Positions 27,082 to 36,745 are shown, counted from the first letter of the stretch. The stretch: DNA of 64,000 nt from Fontisubflavum oceani (GCF_030407165.1 NZ_CP129111.1:186001-250000); one strand, 5' to 3'. Program-made: numbers and translations. Notes: generated by a model not told the origin, from the sequence alone.

Positions 27082-27687
27082 TCAGATCAGAAAGATCAGC
27101 TTATACGCAATCGCCCACATCACCAGGCCAACAAAGACGTCCAGAATCTGCCAAGCGCGGGGCCGCGCGAAAAGCGGCGCCAAAAGCTGCGCGCCATAGC
27201 CGAGGGAGAAGAAAAATACGAAGCTGGATGTCACCGCGCCGGCCCCAAACCAAACCGCGTTCTCGCCATATTGGGTGGAGATCGAGCCCAATAAGACCAC
27301 TGTGTCCAAATACACATGCGGGTTCAGCCAGGTCAGCGCCAGAACCGTCAGGATCGTCGCGCGCAAACTGCCGACCCCATCGCGCCCCACAGCAAGTGCG
27401 TCGGCACCCTTCCAAGCCGCCCAAAAGGCCTTGGCGCCATAGACAATCAGGAACGCTGCCCCGCCATACCGAAAAGCCGGGGTCAGCCAGGGCAAGGCCT
27501 CGGCCACAACCGAAAAGGAACTCACGCCCAGGGCAATCAGAAGCGCGTCGGAGACGGCGCAGGTCAGGCAGACCGCGAAGACATGCGCCCGCCGGATACC
27601 TTGCCGGAGCACAAAGGCGTTTTGCGCCCCGATGGCGAGGATCAGGCTGAACCCGAGGGCAAAGCCGGGCAGGAAGGCAGTGGTCAT
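27082..27687 (-). CDS. argO: LysE/ArgO family amino-acid exporter
   Basis: A 201-residue membrane protein of the LysE family, exporting arginine or lysine. The typical N-terminus LILAIGAQNAFVLRQGIRR, the TWLNPHVYLDTVVLLG motif with conserved Asn-Pro, and six hydrophobic segments are present. The start at 27687 (MTTAFLPGFALGFS) fits the family; the frame stays open far upstream, but that part is antisense to argP. It is divergent from argP by 91 bp, the classical exporter/regulator pair. Confidence 0.92.
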   Translation of the reverse strand: MTTAFLPGFALGFSLILAIGAQNAFVLRQGIRRAHVFAVCLTCAVSDALLIALGVSSFSVVAEALPWLTPAFRYGGAAFLIVYGAKAFWAAWKGADALAVGRDGVGSLRATILTVLALTWLNPHVYLDTVVLLGSISTQYGENAVWFGAGAVTSSFVFFFSLGYGAQLLAPLFARPRAWQILDVFVGLVMWAIAYKLIFLI

Positions 27688-27778
27688 ATCGCGCTCTCGC
27701 TCTTGGCAACCCGCCCCGGTTAGGCCATAGGCTATCATAAGACCAGTTACGTTTTCTGAAGCCACATTAGAATTACCA

Positions 27779-28663
27779 ATGATCGATACCCACGCCCTGA
27801 TGGCGCTTTCCGCGGTCCTGCGCTCCGGCTCGTTCGAGGGTGCAGCGGCCGAGTTGAACATCACCCAATCCGCCGTTTCGCAGCGGGTGAAGGCGCTGGA
27901 AGAGCGGCTCGGCACAGTGCTGATCCGCCGGACCCGGCCTGCAAGTGCAACCAGGGCGGGCGCGCGGCTCTTGCGCCATGCCGAAGAGGTTGGCTTGCTG
28001 GAAAAAACGCTCGCCGCCGATCTCAAAGGTCTTTTGCCCGATCCGGCAACGCCGCTTCGGATCGCGGTGAATGCCGACAGTTTGGCCAGTTGGGCCATGC
28101 CAGCCTTGGCCGCCGTGCCCGGCTTTCTCTACCACTTGGAGATTGATGATCAGGACCACTCCGCCGATTGGCTGAAGCGGGGCGAGGTCTCGGCGGCGGT
28201 GACGGCGGGAGAGTCCGTGGTGCCCGGTTGCGATGCCTTCCCGCTCGGGTCCCTCCGCTATATCGCCACCTGCGCCCCCGATTTTGCCGCCACGTGGTTT
28301 GCCGATGGCGTGACCGCCGAGGCGCTGGCCAAAGCTCCGGCCCTGACCTTCAACTCCAAAGACCGTTTGCAGCAGAGATGGGCGGAACAGATCACCGGCT
28401 CGAAGATCGCGCTTCCGACCCATTTCCTGGCCTCAAGCCATGGATTTGTCGATGCCGCAAAGCTCGGCATCGGCTGGGGGCTGAACCCTGAAATGATGGT
28501 GGAGCAACCGCTGGCCGAGGGCTCGCTCGTGGCGCTTGCGCCCAATCAGGTCTTCGATACGCCGCTCAGTTGGCAGGTGCCTCGGCAGATGGCCGAACCG
28601 CTCCGCCCACTGACCCGCGCGATCCGCAAAGCGGCAGCTGCGCATCTGATCCCGGCGAAATAG
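27779..28663 (+). CDS. argP: LysR-type regulator ArgP (IciA)
   Basis: A 294-residue LysR-family regulator. The N-terminal winged helix is clear (HALMALSAVLRSGSFEGAAA, LNITQSAVSQRVKALEERLG), followed by a periplasmic-binding-like effector domain with the ArgP-type FNSKDRLQQRW and SSHGFVDAAKLGIGWGLNP segments. In other bacteria ArgP activates argO in response to arginine and lysine; the divergent argO supports the same here. A small inverted repeat ATAG-G-CTAT (27727-27735) lies in the shared promoter gap. Confidence 0.92.
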   Translation: MIDTHALMALSAVLRSGSFEGAAAELNITQSAVSQRVKALEERLGTVLIRRTRPASATRAGARLLRHAEEVGLLEKTLAADLKGLLPDPATPLRIAVNADSLASWAMPALAAVPGFLYHLEIDDQDHSADWLKRGEVSAAVTAGESVVPGCDAFPLGSLRYIATCAPDFAATWFADGVTAEALAKAPALTFNSKDRLQQRWAEQITGSKIALPTHFLASSHGFVDAAKLGIGWGLNPEMMVEQPLAEGSLVALAPNQVFDTPLSWQVPRQMAEPLRPLTRAIRKAAAAHLIPAK

Positions 28664-28706
28664 GTTACAAGAAACGCTAAATTTCGGAATCTTCGTAATC
28701 TATTTC
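28657..28706. terminator. Possible bidirectional terminator between argP and yebC
   Basis: GAAATAG...TTAC near the argP stop can pair with GTAA...CTATTTC at 28695-28706 over a 26-base loop, with one unpaired base on each arm. The region is unusually AT-rich and lies between two convergent genes. The stem is weak, so this is tentative. Confidence 0.3.
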
Positions 28707-28712
28707 TGCGGC

Positions 28713-29453
28713 TCAAAGCTGCGCCATCACCTCGTCGGAGATGTCGAAATTCGCGGTCACGGTCTGGATGTCGTCGTCATCTTCCAGTGCTTCGATCAAC
28801 TTCATGAGCTTCTGCGCGCCGTCCAAGTCAAGCTCCGTTGTGGTCGTCGGGCGCCAAACCAGCTTGGTCGACTCACTTTCGCCCAGTTCCGCTTCCAACG
28901 CGGTCGAAACCTCGTTCAAATCCGTGTCCGCGCACCAGATCACGTGCCCATCCTCGGAGCTTTCCACATCCTCGGCGCCAGCTTCGATCGCGGCCATCAT
29001 CACCGTATCCGCATCGCCTACATCCGCCGGGTAGCTCACCTGCCCTTTACGGTCGAACATGAAGGCGACCGACCCGGTCTCGCCCAGATTTCCGCCATGT
29101 TTTCCGAAGGTTGACCGCACGGTTGAGGCAGTCCGGTTGCGGTTATCGGTCATCGCCTCGACAATCACCGCAACGCCATTCGGACCATAGCCCTCATAGC
29201 GGATTTCATCGTAGTTCTCGGCATCGCCGCCCTGGGATTTCTTGATCGCGCGGTCGATCACATCCTTCGGCACCGACTGCCCCTTGGCCTCTTTCACGGC
29301 AAGGCGGAGGCGTGGGTTTTTCTCTGGATCCGGGTCGCCCATCTTGGCGGCGACGGTGATTTCCTTGGCAAGTTTCGAGAACAGCTTGGAGCGCGCCGCG
29401 TCCTGCCGCCCCTTCCGGTGCTGAATATTCGCCCATTTTGAATGGCCTGCCAT
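28713..29453 (-). CDS. yebC: YebC/PmpR family translational or transcriptional regulator
   Basis: A 246-residue protein of the highly conserved YebC family: MAGHSKWANIQHRKGRQD start, KNPRLRLAVKEAKGQSVPKD, YEGYGPNGVAVIVEAMTDNR and GETGSVAFMFDRKG. Members were named transcription regulators; newer work ties them to relief of ribosome stalling. The start at 29453 fits the invariant N-terminus, though the frame continues upstream. Alone, convergent with argP, divergent from the HisA-like gene. Confidence 0.95.
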   Translation of the reverse strand: MAGHSKWANIQHRKGRQDAARSKLFSKLAKEITVAAKMGDPDPEKNPRLRLAVKEAKGQSVPKDVIDRAIKKSQGGDAENYDEIRYEGYGPNGVAVIVEAMTDNRNRTASTVRSTFGKHGGNLGETGSVAFMFDRKGQVSYPADVGDADTVMMAAIEAGAEDVESSEDGHVIWCADTDLNEVSTALEAELGESESTKLVWRPTTTTELDLDGAQKLMKLIEALEDDDDIQTVTANFDISDEVMAQL

Positions 29454-29630
29454 CATCGTCTCCCGCGCAAAATCTTCGGCAGCCCCGTCTATACGGCAGG
29501 CCAAGCAGGCTCGGCAATCCCCTGGGCCCGGATTTCGCGCAACGCCGGACTCATCGAGAAACATGCCGTTTTCGAGACCCAAATCCGGCGCAAAACCTGC
29601 TAAGCTGTCCTGAGCCGGGAGGAGACTGCC

Positions 29631-30374
29631 ATGATCATCTACCCCACGATTGAACTGCAAAACGGCCATTGTGTGAGCCTCTATCGCGGTCGCCTGGACG
29701 AGCCGCAGATCTGGCATGTGGACCCGGTTGCCAAAGCGCAGAGTTTTGCCGAGGCGGGCGCAGAATGGTTGCATGTGACCGATTTCGACTGGGTCGCTGG
29801 CGAAGGCGGCAATCAGGATCTGGTGCAGGAGATCATCCGCAGCGCGGGTATCCCGGTGCAGATCGGCGGCGGTTTCCGGTCGCTCGATTCCATTGCCAAC
29901 TGGATCGATATGGGGGCCGGTCGGGTCGTGGTCGGGACGCTTGCGGCGACCAATTCGGATATCGTCAAGGAGGCGGCAAAACGCTTTCCAGATCAGATCG
30001 TTATCGCGCTTGACGTGTTCCAGGGTCAGTTGATGACCGAAGGCTGGCGCAAAAGCTCCGCGATCACACCCGAGGCGTTTCTGGCCGCCTATGAGACCGA
30101 TCCGCTGGCCGCTGTGATCGTGACCGATATAGATGCGGATGTGGAAGATAGCGACGGGTCGCTCGCGCTGGTCACGCGGCTGGCCGATATGGCGCGCGCG
30201 CCGGTGATCGCGCGCGGGCTATCGCGCAGCCTCGATGACATCTCGCGGCTGAAATATGTGCCGCATGTCTCAGGGGCGATTATCGGGCGGGCCCTCTTCG
30301 ACCGCTCGATCGATCTGGCCGAAGCGCTGGCCGTCGCCAACGCCGTTTCAGGCCGCACGCCCGAGTTTCTCTAG
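29631..30374 (+). CDS. HisA-like phosphoribosyl isomerase paralogue
   Basis: A 247-residue (beta-alpha)8 barrel of the HisA/HisF family. It keeps the phosphate-binding loops IQIGGGFRSLDSI-like (near 77-88) and ARGLSRSLDDIS (near 203), and the second catalytic Asp in IALDVFQGQ (Asp128). The first catalytic residue, Asp8 in HisA (ILYPAIDL type), is Glu here (IIYPTIEL). It is not in a his operon, so it is probably a paralogue with another or relaxed function rather than the biosynthetic HisA. GGGAGGAGA precedes the ATG. The SLC13 permease gene follows after 32 bp and may be co-transcribed. Confidence 0.82.
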   Translation: MIIYPTIELQNGHCVSLYRGRLDEPQIWHVDPVAKAQSFAEAGAEWLHVTDFDWVAGEGGNQDLVQEIIRSAGIPVQIGGGFRSLDSIANWIDMGAGRVVVGTLAATNSDIVKEAAKRFPDQIVIALDVFQGQLMTEGWRKSSAITPEAFLAAYETDPLAAVIVTDIDADVEDSDGSLALVTRLADMARAPVIARGLSRSLDDISRLKYVPHVSGAIIGRALFDRSIDLAEALAVANAVSGRTPEFL

Positions 30375-30406
30375 ACCCGCGACCGATTGCGTGGGTAACT
30401 GCGGCC

Positions 30407-32182
30407 ATGACGGCTGATCAGATTATCCTCTTCGCGCTCTTCGGCGCGGTGTTCGCGCTGCTCCTTTGGGGGCGGTTTCGCTACGATTTGGTGGCGTTTT
30501 CCGCCTTGATGGTCGGGGTTTTGCTGGGCGTCGTGCCCTCGGATGCCGCGTTTTCCGGCTTTGGCCATCCCGCAACACTGGTCGTGGCGCTGGTGTTGGT
30601 GGTTTCTGCCGGGCTGGTGCGCTCTGGCGCGGTCTTTTTAATCACTCGAACGCTGGTCGATGCCTCCCGCTCGCTTGGCGCCCATATCGCGATTATGGGC
30701 GGGGTCGGCGGCGTACTTTCGGCCTTCATGAACAATGTCGCCGCGCTGGCGCTTCTGATGCCGGTCGACATCGCCACGGCGCGGAAAGCGGGCCGGTCGC
30801 CCGCCGTTTCGCTGATGCCGCTTAGCTTTGCTACGATCCTTGGCGGCATGGTGACGCTGATCGGGACACCGCCCAATATCATCATCGCCACGATCCGCGA
30901 GGACGCACTGGGCGAGCCGTTTCGCATGTTCGATTTTGCCCCCGTGGGCGGGATAGCGGCGATTGCCGGGCTGGCCTTTGTCGCGCTGATCGGCTGGCGA
31001 TTGATCCCAACGCGGGATAGCGGCGTCGGCGGCGATCGGATGGCCGAGCTGGCCCCCTATATCGCGGAACTGGCGATCCCGGAGGACAGCAAACTGATCG
31101 GCACCCGCATTCGGGAGCTCGTGGAGCCAGCGGAAAAGGCCGATGTGGCGATTTTGGGGTTGCTGCGCGACGGCAAACGGCGGTTTGGCACCGGGCGGAA
31201 CCTGCTTTTGAAAGCCGGCGATATCCTGGTTCTGGAAGCCGCCCCCGAAGCGCTTGACGAGTTCCGCACGGCCTTTTCCCTGCCGTTGGCCCCGGCCGAT
31301 AACCCCGCGGCGAATGCGCTTGGCGACGGGGTCCACTTGGTTGAGATGGTCGTGCCGGAAGGGGCGCGGATTGCCGGGCGGACGGCCGAAGCCATTGGCC
31401 TTGCGTGGCGCAAACGCACGGTCCTGATGGGCATTGCCCGGAAAGGCAAACATATCACCAAACGCCTGCGCAAGACCGAGATTGAGCCGGGCGATATTCT
31501 GCTGTTGTTGATCCCATCTGACAGTGTCGATGATGTGGTGGATTGGCTGGGCGGCCTGGCGCTGGCCGACCGCGGTTTGAACGTTACGCAGGACGGTAAG
31601 ACCTGGCTTGCCATCGGGCTGTTTGGCGGAGCGGTCTTGGCAGCATCGCTCGGGCTGGTCTATCTGCCGATTGCGCTTGGCATTGTGGTGGTGGGCTATG
31701 TGCTGACCCGGATTCTGCCGATTGCCGACATCTACGATCATATCGAATGGCCGGTGGTGGTGCTCTTGGGCTCGATGATCCCGCTTGGCGCGGCGCTTGA
31801 GAACTCCGGTGGGACCGAGTTGATCGCAGGCGCCCTGGTGTCGCTCACCCAAGGCTTGCCCGCTTGGGCCATTTTGACTGTGCTGATGGTGGTGACGATG
31901 ACGCTGAGCGACATCTTGAACAACACCGCCACGACCATTGTCGCCGCCCCGGTCGGCATTCAGATGGCCAATACGCTTGGCGTCTCCGCCGACCCATTTC
32001 TGATGGCCGTGGCCATTGCAGCCTCGGCGGCATTTCTGACCCCGATTGGACATAAGAACAACACGCTGATCCTGGGACCCGGCGGCTATGGGTTCGGCGA
32101 TTACTGGCGGATGGGATTGCCGCTCGAGATCATCATTATCGCGGTGTCGATCCCGTCGATCTTGGTGTTCTGGCCGCTCTGA
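30407..32182 (+). CDS. SLC13 family permease with TrkA-C domains
   Basis: A 591-residue membrane protein: an N-terminal half of transmembrane helices with the CitT/ArsB-like motif GGMVTLIGTPPNIIIATIRE near residue 145, two soluble TrkA-C (RCK_C) domains near 210-390 (IPEDSKLIGTRIRELVEPAE; VVPEGARIAGRTAEAIGLAW), then more helices and a second hairpin motif (SAAFLTPIGHKNNTLILGPG). Such proteins carry anions such as sulfate or dicarboxylates. A related permease gene lies head to head at its 3' side, with one lipoprotein gene between. Confidence 0.9.
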   Translation: MTADQIILFALFGAVFALLLWGRFRYDLVAFSALMVGVLLGVVPSDAAFSGFGHPATLVVALVLVVSAGLVRSGAVFLITRTLVDASRSLGAHIAIMGGVGGVLSAFMNNVAALALLMPVDIATARKAGRSPAVSLMPLSFATILGGMVTLIGTPPNIIIATIREDALGEPFRMFDFAPVGGIAAIAGLAFVALIGWRLIPTRDSGVGGDRMAELAPYIAELAIPEDSKLIGTRIRELVEPAEKADVAILGLLRDGKRRFGTGRNLLLKAGDILVLEAAPEALDEFRTAFSLPLAPADNPAANALGDGVHLVEMVVPEGARIAGRTAEAIGLAWRKRTVLMGIARKGKHITKRLRKTEIEPGDILLLLIPSDSVDDVVDWLGGLALADRGLNVTQDGKTWLAIGLFGGAVLAASLGLVYLPIALGIVVVGYVLTRILPIADIYDHIEWPVVVLLGSMIPLGAALENSGGTELIAGALVSLTQGLPAWAILTVLMVVTMTLSDILNNTATTIVAAPVGIQMANTLGVSADPFLMAVAIAASAAFLTPIGHKNNTLILGPGGYGFGDYWRMGLPLEIIIIAVSIPSILVFWPL

Positions 32183-32206
32183 GACATCCGATCAGGGCTG
32201 ATCGGG

Positions 32207-32581
32207 TCAATCCTCTGGCAGTGGTGGTGGCGAGGCGAAAGTCCGGGTTCTGCCGGTCTCATCGGTGATGGTGACCGTGGCCAGGGGTGCGATCACGTCG
32301 GGGCCGCCAAGTGCGGTGAAGATTTCTTCCAGAATGAAGCGGACCGGATTGGTGCCCGGATCGATCTCAACTGTATAGGCATAAGGTGTTGGGCAGTTTT
32401 GCAGTGTGCCGGCCCAGCCGGTTGTCGCCCCTTCGGGTGCCGCGCCGGTGCAGGTGGTGCCGTTTGACATCGGCACGGCGAGGGTGGTGTCGGTCAAGCT
32501 GACCGAGAGCGGGCGCGGCGGGGTGGTGGCGCAGGCCGAGAGGCCAAGGGCGACTGCGGAGATCAGGAGCAAGAGGCGCAT
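32207..32581 (-). CDS. Putative lipoprotein
   Basis: A 124-residue protein with a lipoprotein signal (VALGLSACATTPP, lipobox Cys 17) and a beta-rich body containing two cysteines (NGTTCTGAAPEG; QNCPTPYAYTVEI) that may be disulfide-bonded. I do not recognise the family. It lies between two SLC13 permease genes on the strand of the second one and starts 24 bases after its stop, so it is likely the last gene of that run. Confidence 0.75.
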   Translation of the reverse strand: MRLLLLISAVALGLSACATTPPRPLSVSLTDTTLAVPMSNGTTCTGAAPEGATTGWAGTLQNCPTPYAYTVEIDPGTNPVRFILEEIFTALGGPDVIAPLATVTITDETGRTRTFASPPPLPED

Positions 32582-32604
32582 GGGAAGCTATCCTTCGCGA
32601 GGGG

Positions 32605-34382
32605 TTATAAGGGCCATATGAGCGGGATAACCGCGCTAACCACAAGGCCGAGGCTGAGCGTGAGCGGAATTCCGACCTTCATGAAATCGGTGAATTTATA
32701 GCCGCCGGGGCCGTAGACCAGCATATTGGTCTGATAGCCAATAGGCGTCGCGAAACTGGCCGAGGCCGCGATCATCACGGCGATGACCAGCGGGCGCGGG
32801 TCGACGCCGATGGCTTGGGCCAGGCCGATGGCAACCGGCGTGATCACCACCGCCACGGCGTTATTGGAAACCAGTTCGGTCAAAATGGAGGTGATCAGAT
32901 AGATCGCCCAGACCAGGAGAAAGGGCGGCAGATCGGCGAGCCAAGGCGCAAGATTGCCGACGACCAGGGCCACTGCGCCGGTTGCTTGCAGCGCCGCGCC
33001 GATGGCCAGCATCGAGAAGATCAGCGCCAGCAGGCGCCCATCGACGAAGGAAAACGCCTCGTCGGCATCGATGCAGCGCGTCAGGAGCACGACAGCCACG
33101 GCGACAATCGCCAGAAGGAAGATCGGCGCCACATTGAACGCCGCCAAGATCACGACGCCTGCCATTGCCCCGATCGCAATTGGCGCATGGCTCCGCCGAT
33201 AGGCGCGCGCCGAGGGTTTGGTGACATCGACCAGGTCCATATCGGCAGCGAGGCGCTGAATATCCGCCGGGTCGCCTTCCAAGAGCAGAGTGTCGCCAAC
33301 ACGGACCACCAGATCATCAAGCTGCCGCCCGATATTCTGGCTCCGCCGATGCACGGCCAGCGGATAGACACCATAGCGACGGCGCAGGCGGAGCGCGCCA
33401 AGCGAGCGGCCAATCATCCGGCAGCCGGGCGTGATAAGCACCTCAACGGTCTGGGTCGCGACCGAGCTCAACTGATCGACCGTGCGGAGCTGCTTATTGG
33501 CTTGCAGCCCTAGAACCTCAGACATCTCCGTGCGCAGCACCACGCGATCCCCGGCCTGCAACACGACGCCCGCCATATCACGCCGAAGCGAGGCATCGCC
33601 GCGCAGCACATCGATCAAACGCACGCCATCACGGCGGAACAGATCCACTTCATTCACGTTTTGGCCAATGAGCGCGCTGTCTTCGGGCAGGGCCACCTCG
33701 GTGAAAAACTTCATTCGACCGCGATTGGAGAGCATATCAGCCATCGAGCCGCGGTCGGGCAGCAAGCGCGGCGCGACAAGCCAGAGATAGAGCATACCCC
33801 AGCCGACCACCACGAGACCGATCGGCGTGACCTCAAAAATCGTAAACGGTTCCAAGCCCTGCGACCGCGCCACACCGTCGACCAGCAAGTTCGTCGAGGT
33901 CCCGATCAGGGTCAACGTGCCGCCCATTATTGCGCCATAGCTGAGCGGGATCAGCAGTTTGGAGGCAGGCCGGCCAAGCGTGCGCGCGATTTGCACGAAG
34001 ACGGGATCATCACCACCACGACGGGCGTGTTCGATACGAAGGCCGATCCGACGACGACAAAGGCCATCAAAGCCCCAAGCGCCAGGAGGGGTTTTGTCTC
34101 TGCATTGGCCTCCGCCATCGCGGTGAAACGCTCCAACGCGCCGGTGCGCACCAAGGCGCCCATGGTGATGAACATCGCCGCGATGGTCCATGGAGCCGGG
34201 TTTGACAGCACGGCAAGCGCGTCTTGATACGGCAAAAGCCCGGTAACGAGCAGCAAGGAGACGCCCGCCAGCGCCACAACCTCGGTTGGATAACGCTCGC
34301 GAATGAACATCACAAACATCAGGCCGACCACCGCGAGGGTCGCGATGGCTTGGGCCTCGGCCGAGAGAGTCAGATCAATCAT
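32605..34382 (-). CDS. SLC13 family permease with TrkA-C domains (reading frame broken)
   Basis: A second permease with the same layout, about 592 residues if repaired: N-terminal helices (MFVMFIRERYPTEVVALAGV), the GGTLTLIGTSTNLLVDGVAR motif, two TrkA-C domains, then helices ending in SFATPIGYQTNMLVYGPGGY. The frame from ATG 34382 derails after VVVVMIP and reaches a stop at 33951. One base missing near 34002 (GAC-GGG to GACCGGG on the plus strand) would join it to VFVQIARTLGRPASKLLIPL and the stop at 32605. Probably a sequencing indel. It follows the DMT permease by 21 bases on the same strand. Confidence 0.87.
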
Positions 34383-34403
34383 ATGTGCCTTTGCAACCCC
34401 GCC

Positions 34404-35330
34404 TCAGCGGGCATCATTCCCCAGGGGCGCGGCCCCGTCCAGCACCTCTTTCGGTCGGGGCTGCACGAAAAACAGACCAAAGAACATCACCACCAGCGCC
34501 GCCCAGACCCAAGGCGAGTAGGTTTCGGCCAATAAAAGCTTGGCCCAAAGGATGCCGCAGCCGGTGACCAGATAGCTGACTTGGGCCGCGAAAACCGGCC
34601 CGGCGCGCCCAACCATCCAGACATATCCGGCATAGGCCGTCGCGTGGAACACACCGGAAGCCAGGATCGCCAGGTCAGGCAGGCCGTAGGGCGGCAGGGG
34701 TGAAATCCACTGTCCGGTCATCAAAGCAAGCGGCGCGGACATCACGATCCCGACCAGAGACGCCCCGAGCAAGACCTGCACCGGGCCCAGCCCTTCGGTG
34801 CCGTAGCGCGAGACGAAATTGCCCTCAATGGCATAAAAGGCGGGGGCGATCAGGGCGACTGGCAGCCACAAGACCATCGCGCGGTCGGGCAAGCTGGTCT
34901 CCGGCGCGGCGATGAGGACGATGGCGATCAACCCCAACATCAATCCGAAGAACCGAAGCCAGGAAAAACGGTCGAGCCCCCATGCCAAGGCAATCGGAAA
35001 GGCCAACATTGGTACCAGAGAGATCACAATAGACAAGATACCTGCGGGCAAATGGATCGCCGCCGTGTAACTGGCGGAATTGGGCAGCAACGTCCCGATC
35101 AGGGCGATGATCACATACAGCGCCAGATGCCGCCCCTCCCACGGCAAGCGGCGGCCCCGGACCCAGGTTATGGCCCCGAGAAGGATGGCTCCGATCACGA
35201 ATTGCCAGAAGATGATACCGAAATGGCGATACCCTTCTGAGACCGCGATTTTCGAGAGCGGTTGGGTTATCCCCCAAGCGGCGCCGAGCACGAGCAACAG
35301 CGCCCATAGCCCGACCCAGTCGCGTCTCAC
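34404..35330 (-). CDS. EamA/DMT family permease
   Basis: A 308-residue protein with ten hydrophobic segments in two EamA repeats (WALLLVLGAAWGITQPLSK start; TYSPWVWAALVVMFFGLFFV end). Substrate unknown; the family exports metabolites and drugs. The start overlaps the ymdB stop by four bases, so it belongs to the minus-strand run that begins with the PNPOx-like gene at 37200. A second, more distant DMT gene lies at 26117-27040. Confidence 0.88.
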   Translation of the reverse strand: MRRDWVGLWALLLVLGAAWGITQPLSKIAVSEGYRHFGIIFWQFVIGAILLGAITWVRGRRLPWEGRHLALYVIIALIGTLLPNSASYTAAIHLPAGILSIVISLVPMLAFPIALAWGLDRFSWLRFFGLMLGLIAIVLIAAPETSLPDRAMVLWLPVALIAPAFYAIEGNFVSRYGTEGLGPVQVLLGASLVGIVMSAPLALMTGQWISPLPPYGLPDLAILASGVFHATAYAGYVWMVGRAGPVFAAQVSYLVTGCGILWAKLLLAETYSPWVWAALVVMFFGLFFVQPRPKEVLDGAAPLGNDAR

Positions 35331-36139
35331 GGAGTGCTCTCTTGCAATCGGCCGCCGACGCGGATGGGCTCAATCCGGGTGGCTTTGCCCGTGCGATCAT
35401 CGGTTTCGACATAGACGCCCGAAAGCGTGGCCTCGCCCGTCGCCGGGGTGAAGCGTTCCTTTGGCATACCGGTCAGGAAGCGCCTGAGCGGCTCAGCCTT
35501 TTCCATACCGATTACCGAGTGATAGTCGCCGCACATCCCGGCGTCGGTCATATAGCCCGTGCCGCCGGGCAGGATTTGCGCATCGCCGGTCGGCACGTGG
35601 GTATGGGTGCCCACCACCAAGCTGGCGCGCCCGTCGCAATAATGCCCAACGGCCATTTTCTCGGAGGTGGCCTCGGCATGAATATCCACGATCACCGCCT
35701 GCGCCTGACCGCCCAAGGGGTAGGCCGTCAGCGTGGTTTGCAGAGCCGAGAATGGGTCATCGAAGGGGCGTTTCATGAAGACCTGGCCCAAGACCTGCGT
35801 AACCAGCACCTTCCGCCCGCCCCGCGCCTCGAAAAGCCGGGCACCTTTGCCTGGCGCGGCCTTCGAGAAATTCACCGGCCGCAGGATACGCGGCTCGCTT
35901 TCAATGAATTGCAACATATCGCGTTGATCAAAGGCATGATCGCCAAGCGTCATGCAATCGATCCCGGCCTCGAGGAGCGTTCTTGCGTGGCCCGCCGAGA
36001 GCCCGGCACCCGAGGTCGCGTTCTCGCCATTGACGACGACAAAATCGAGCCGCCAGTCTTCGCGCAGTTTCGGCAGTTGGCTTGTGACCGCAGCCCGACC
36101 GGCGCGGCCCATTACATCACCTAGGAACAAACATTTCAT
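35327..36139 (-). CDS. ymdB: YmdB-type metallophosphoesterase (TIGR00282 family)
   Basis: A 270-residue phosphodiesterase of the YmdB family, shown in Bacillus to act on 2',3'-cyclic nucleotides. The metal-binding motifs are complete: FLGDVMGRAGRAAV, VNGENATSGAGL, GDHAFDQRDML, VDIHAEATSEK and GTHTHVPTGDAQIL. The gene overlaps the next DMT gene by four bases and follows the 5-formyl-THF cyclo-ligase by 27, so the group is an operon. Confidence 0.93.
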   Translation of the reverse strand: MKCLFLGDVMGRAGRAAVTSQLPKLREDWRLDFVVVNGENATSGAGLSAGHARTLLEAGIDCMTLGDHAFDQRDMLQFIESEPRILRPVNFSKAAPGKGARLFEARGGRKVLVTQVLGQVFMKRPFDDPFSALQTTLTAYPLGGQAQAVIVDIHAEATSEKMAVGHYCDGRASLVVGTHTHVPTGDAQILPGGTGYMTDAGMCGDYHSVIGMEKAEPLRRFLTGMPKERFTPATGEATLSGVYVETDDRTGKATRIEPIRVGGRLQESTP

Positions 36140-36166
36140 AGGGTTCGGCTTATGCGTTCAAGCTCG

Positions 36167-36745
36167 TTACGGCAAGGGGGCGGTCGGCGGGCGCACCGTC
36201 CCCGCGTCGGTCACGATAACGTCCAGCACCTGATCTGTCGGCTCCTTCACCAGCGCCGGGAGCTCTTGTGCCGAGAACGCAAAACCAATGGCACGCACCG
36301 TCCCCCGACCCCGCCGCAGCTTGGCCAATGTCCGATCGTAAAACCCACCGCCATAGCCCAGGCGATTTGCGTCTTTGTCGAACCCAACCAGGGGCACGAT
36401 GAGGATATCCGGCTCCAACCAGGCGCCTGATGCAGGCACCTTGGCCCCGAAAGGCCCGACGACCATAGGTGCCCCGGGCGCCCACTCCCGAAATCTCAAC
36501 GGCTGGCCTGCGGCCTCAATCACTGGCACGCAAATTCGGTTCTCGCCAGCCAAGGCCGTCATCGCCGGGACCGGGTCAAGCTCGGTTCGGATTGGCATAT
36601 AGCCGGAGATGATCCGGCCTCGCACGGGTCCGATTTCCGCCAAAAGCGCCGCCGTCGCCGCAAGCCCATGCCCTTGGTCAAACGCCGCTTTCCGCGCTGC
36701 ATAGGCGGCTTTGCGCAAGGCGGCTTTCTGATCAGAGATACTCAT
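36167..36745 (-). CDS. 5-formyltetrahydrofolate cyclo-ligase
   Basis: A 192-residue enzyme that turns 5-formyl-THF into 5,10-methenyl-THF using ATP, in one-carbon metabolism. It shows the N-terminal QKAALRKAAYAARKA helix, SGYMPIRTELDP and the signature LGYGGGFYDRTLAKL. The start overlaps the PNPOx-like stop by four bases. It is in the same run as ymdB. Another folate gene, folD, is at the far end of the window but unlinked. Confidence 0.93.
   Translation of the reverse strand: MSISDQKAALRKAAYAARKAAFDQGHGLAATAALLAEIGPVRGRIISGYMPIRTELDPVPAMTALAGENRICVPVIEAAGQPLRFREWAPGAPMVVGPFGAKVPASGAWLEPDILIVPLVGFDKDANRLGYGGGFYDRTLAKLRRGRGTVRAIGFAFSAQELPALVKEPTDQVLDVIVTDAGTVRPPTAPLP

Noticed and set aside
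27688..28098. In-frame extension upstream of argO
   Set aside because: It is antisense to argP and would add about 136 residues not found in LysE family proteins; the ATG at 27687 gives the normal length.
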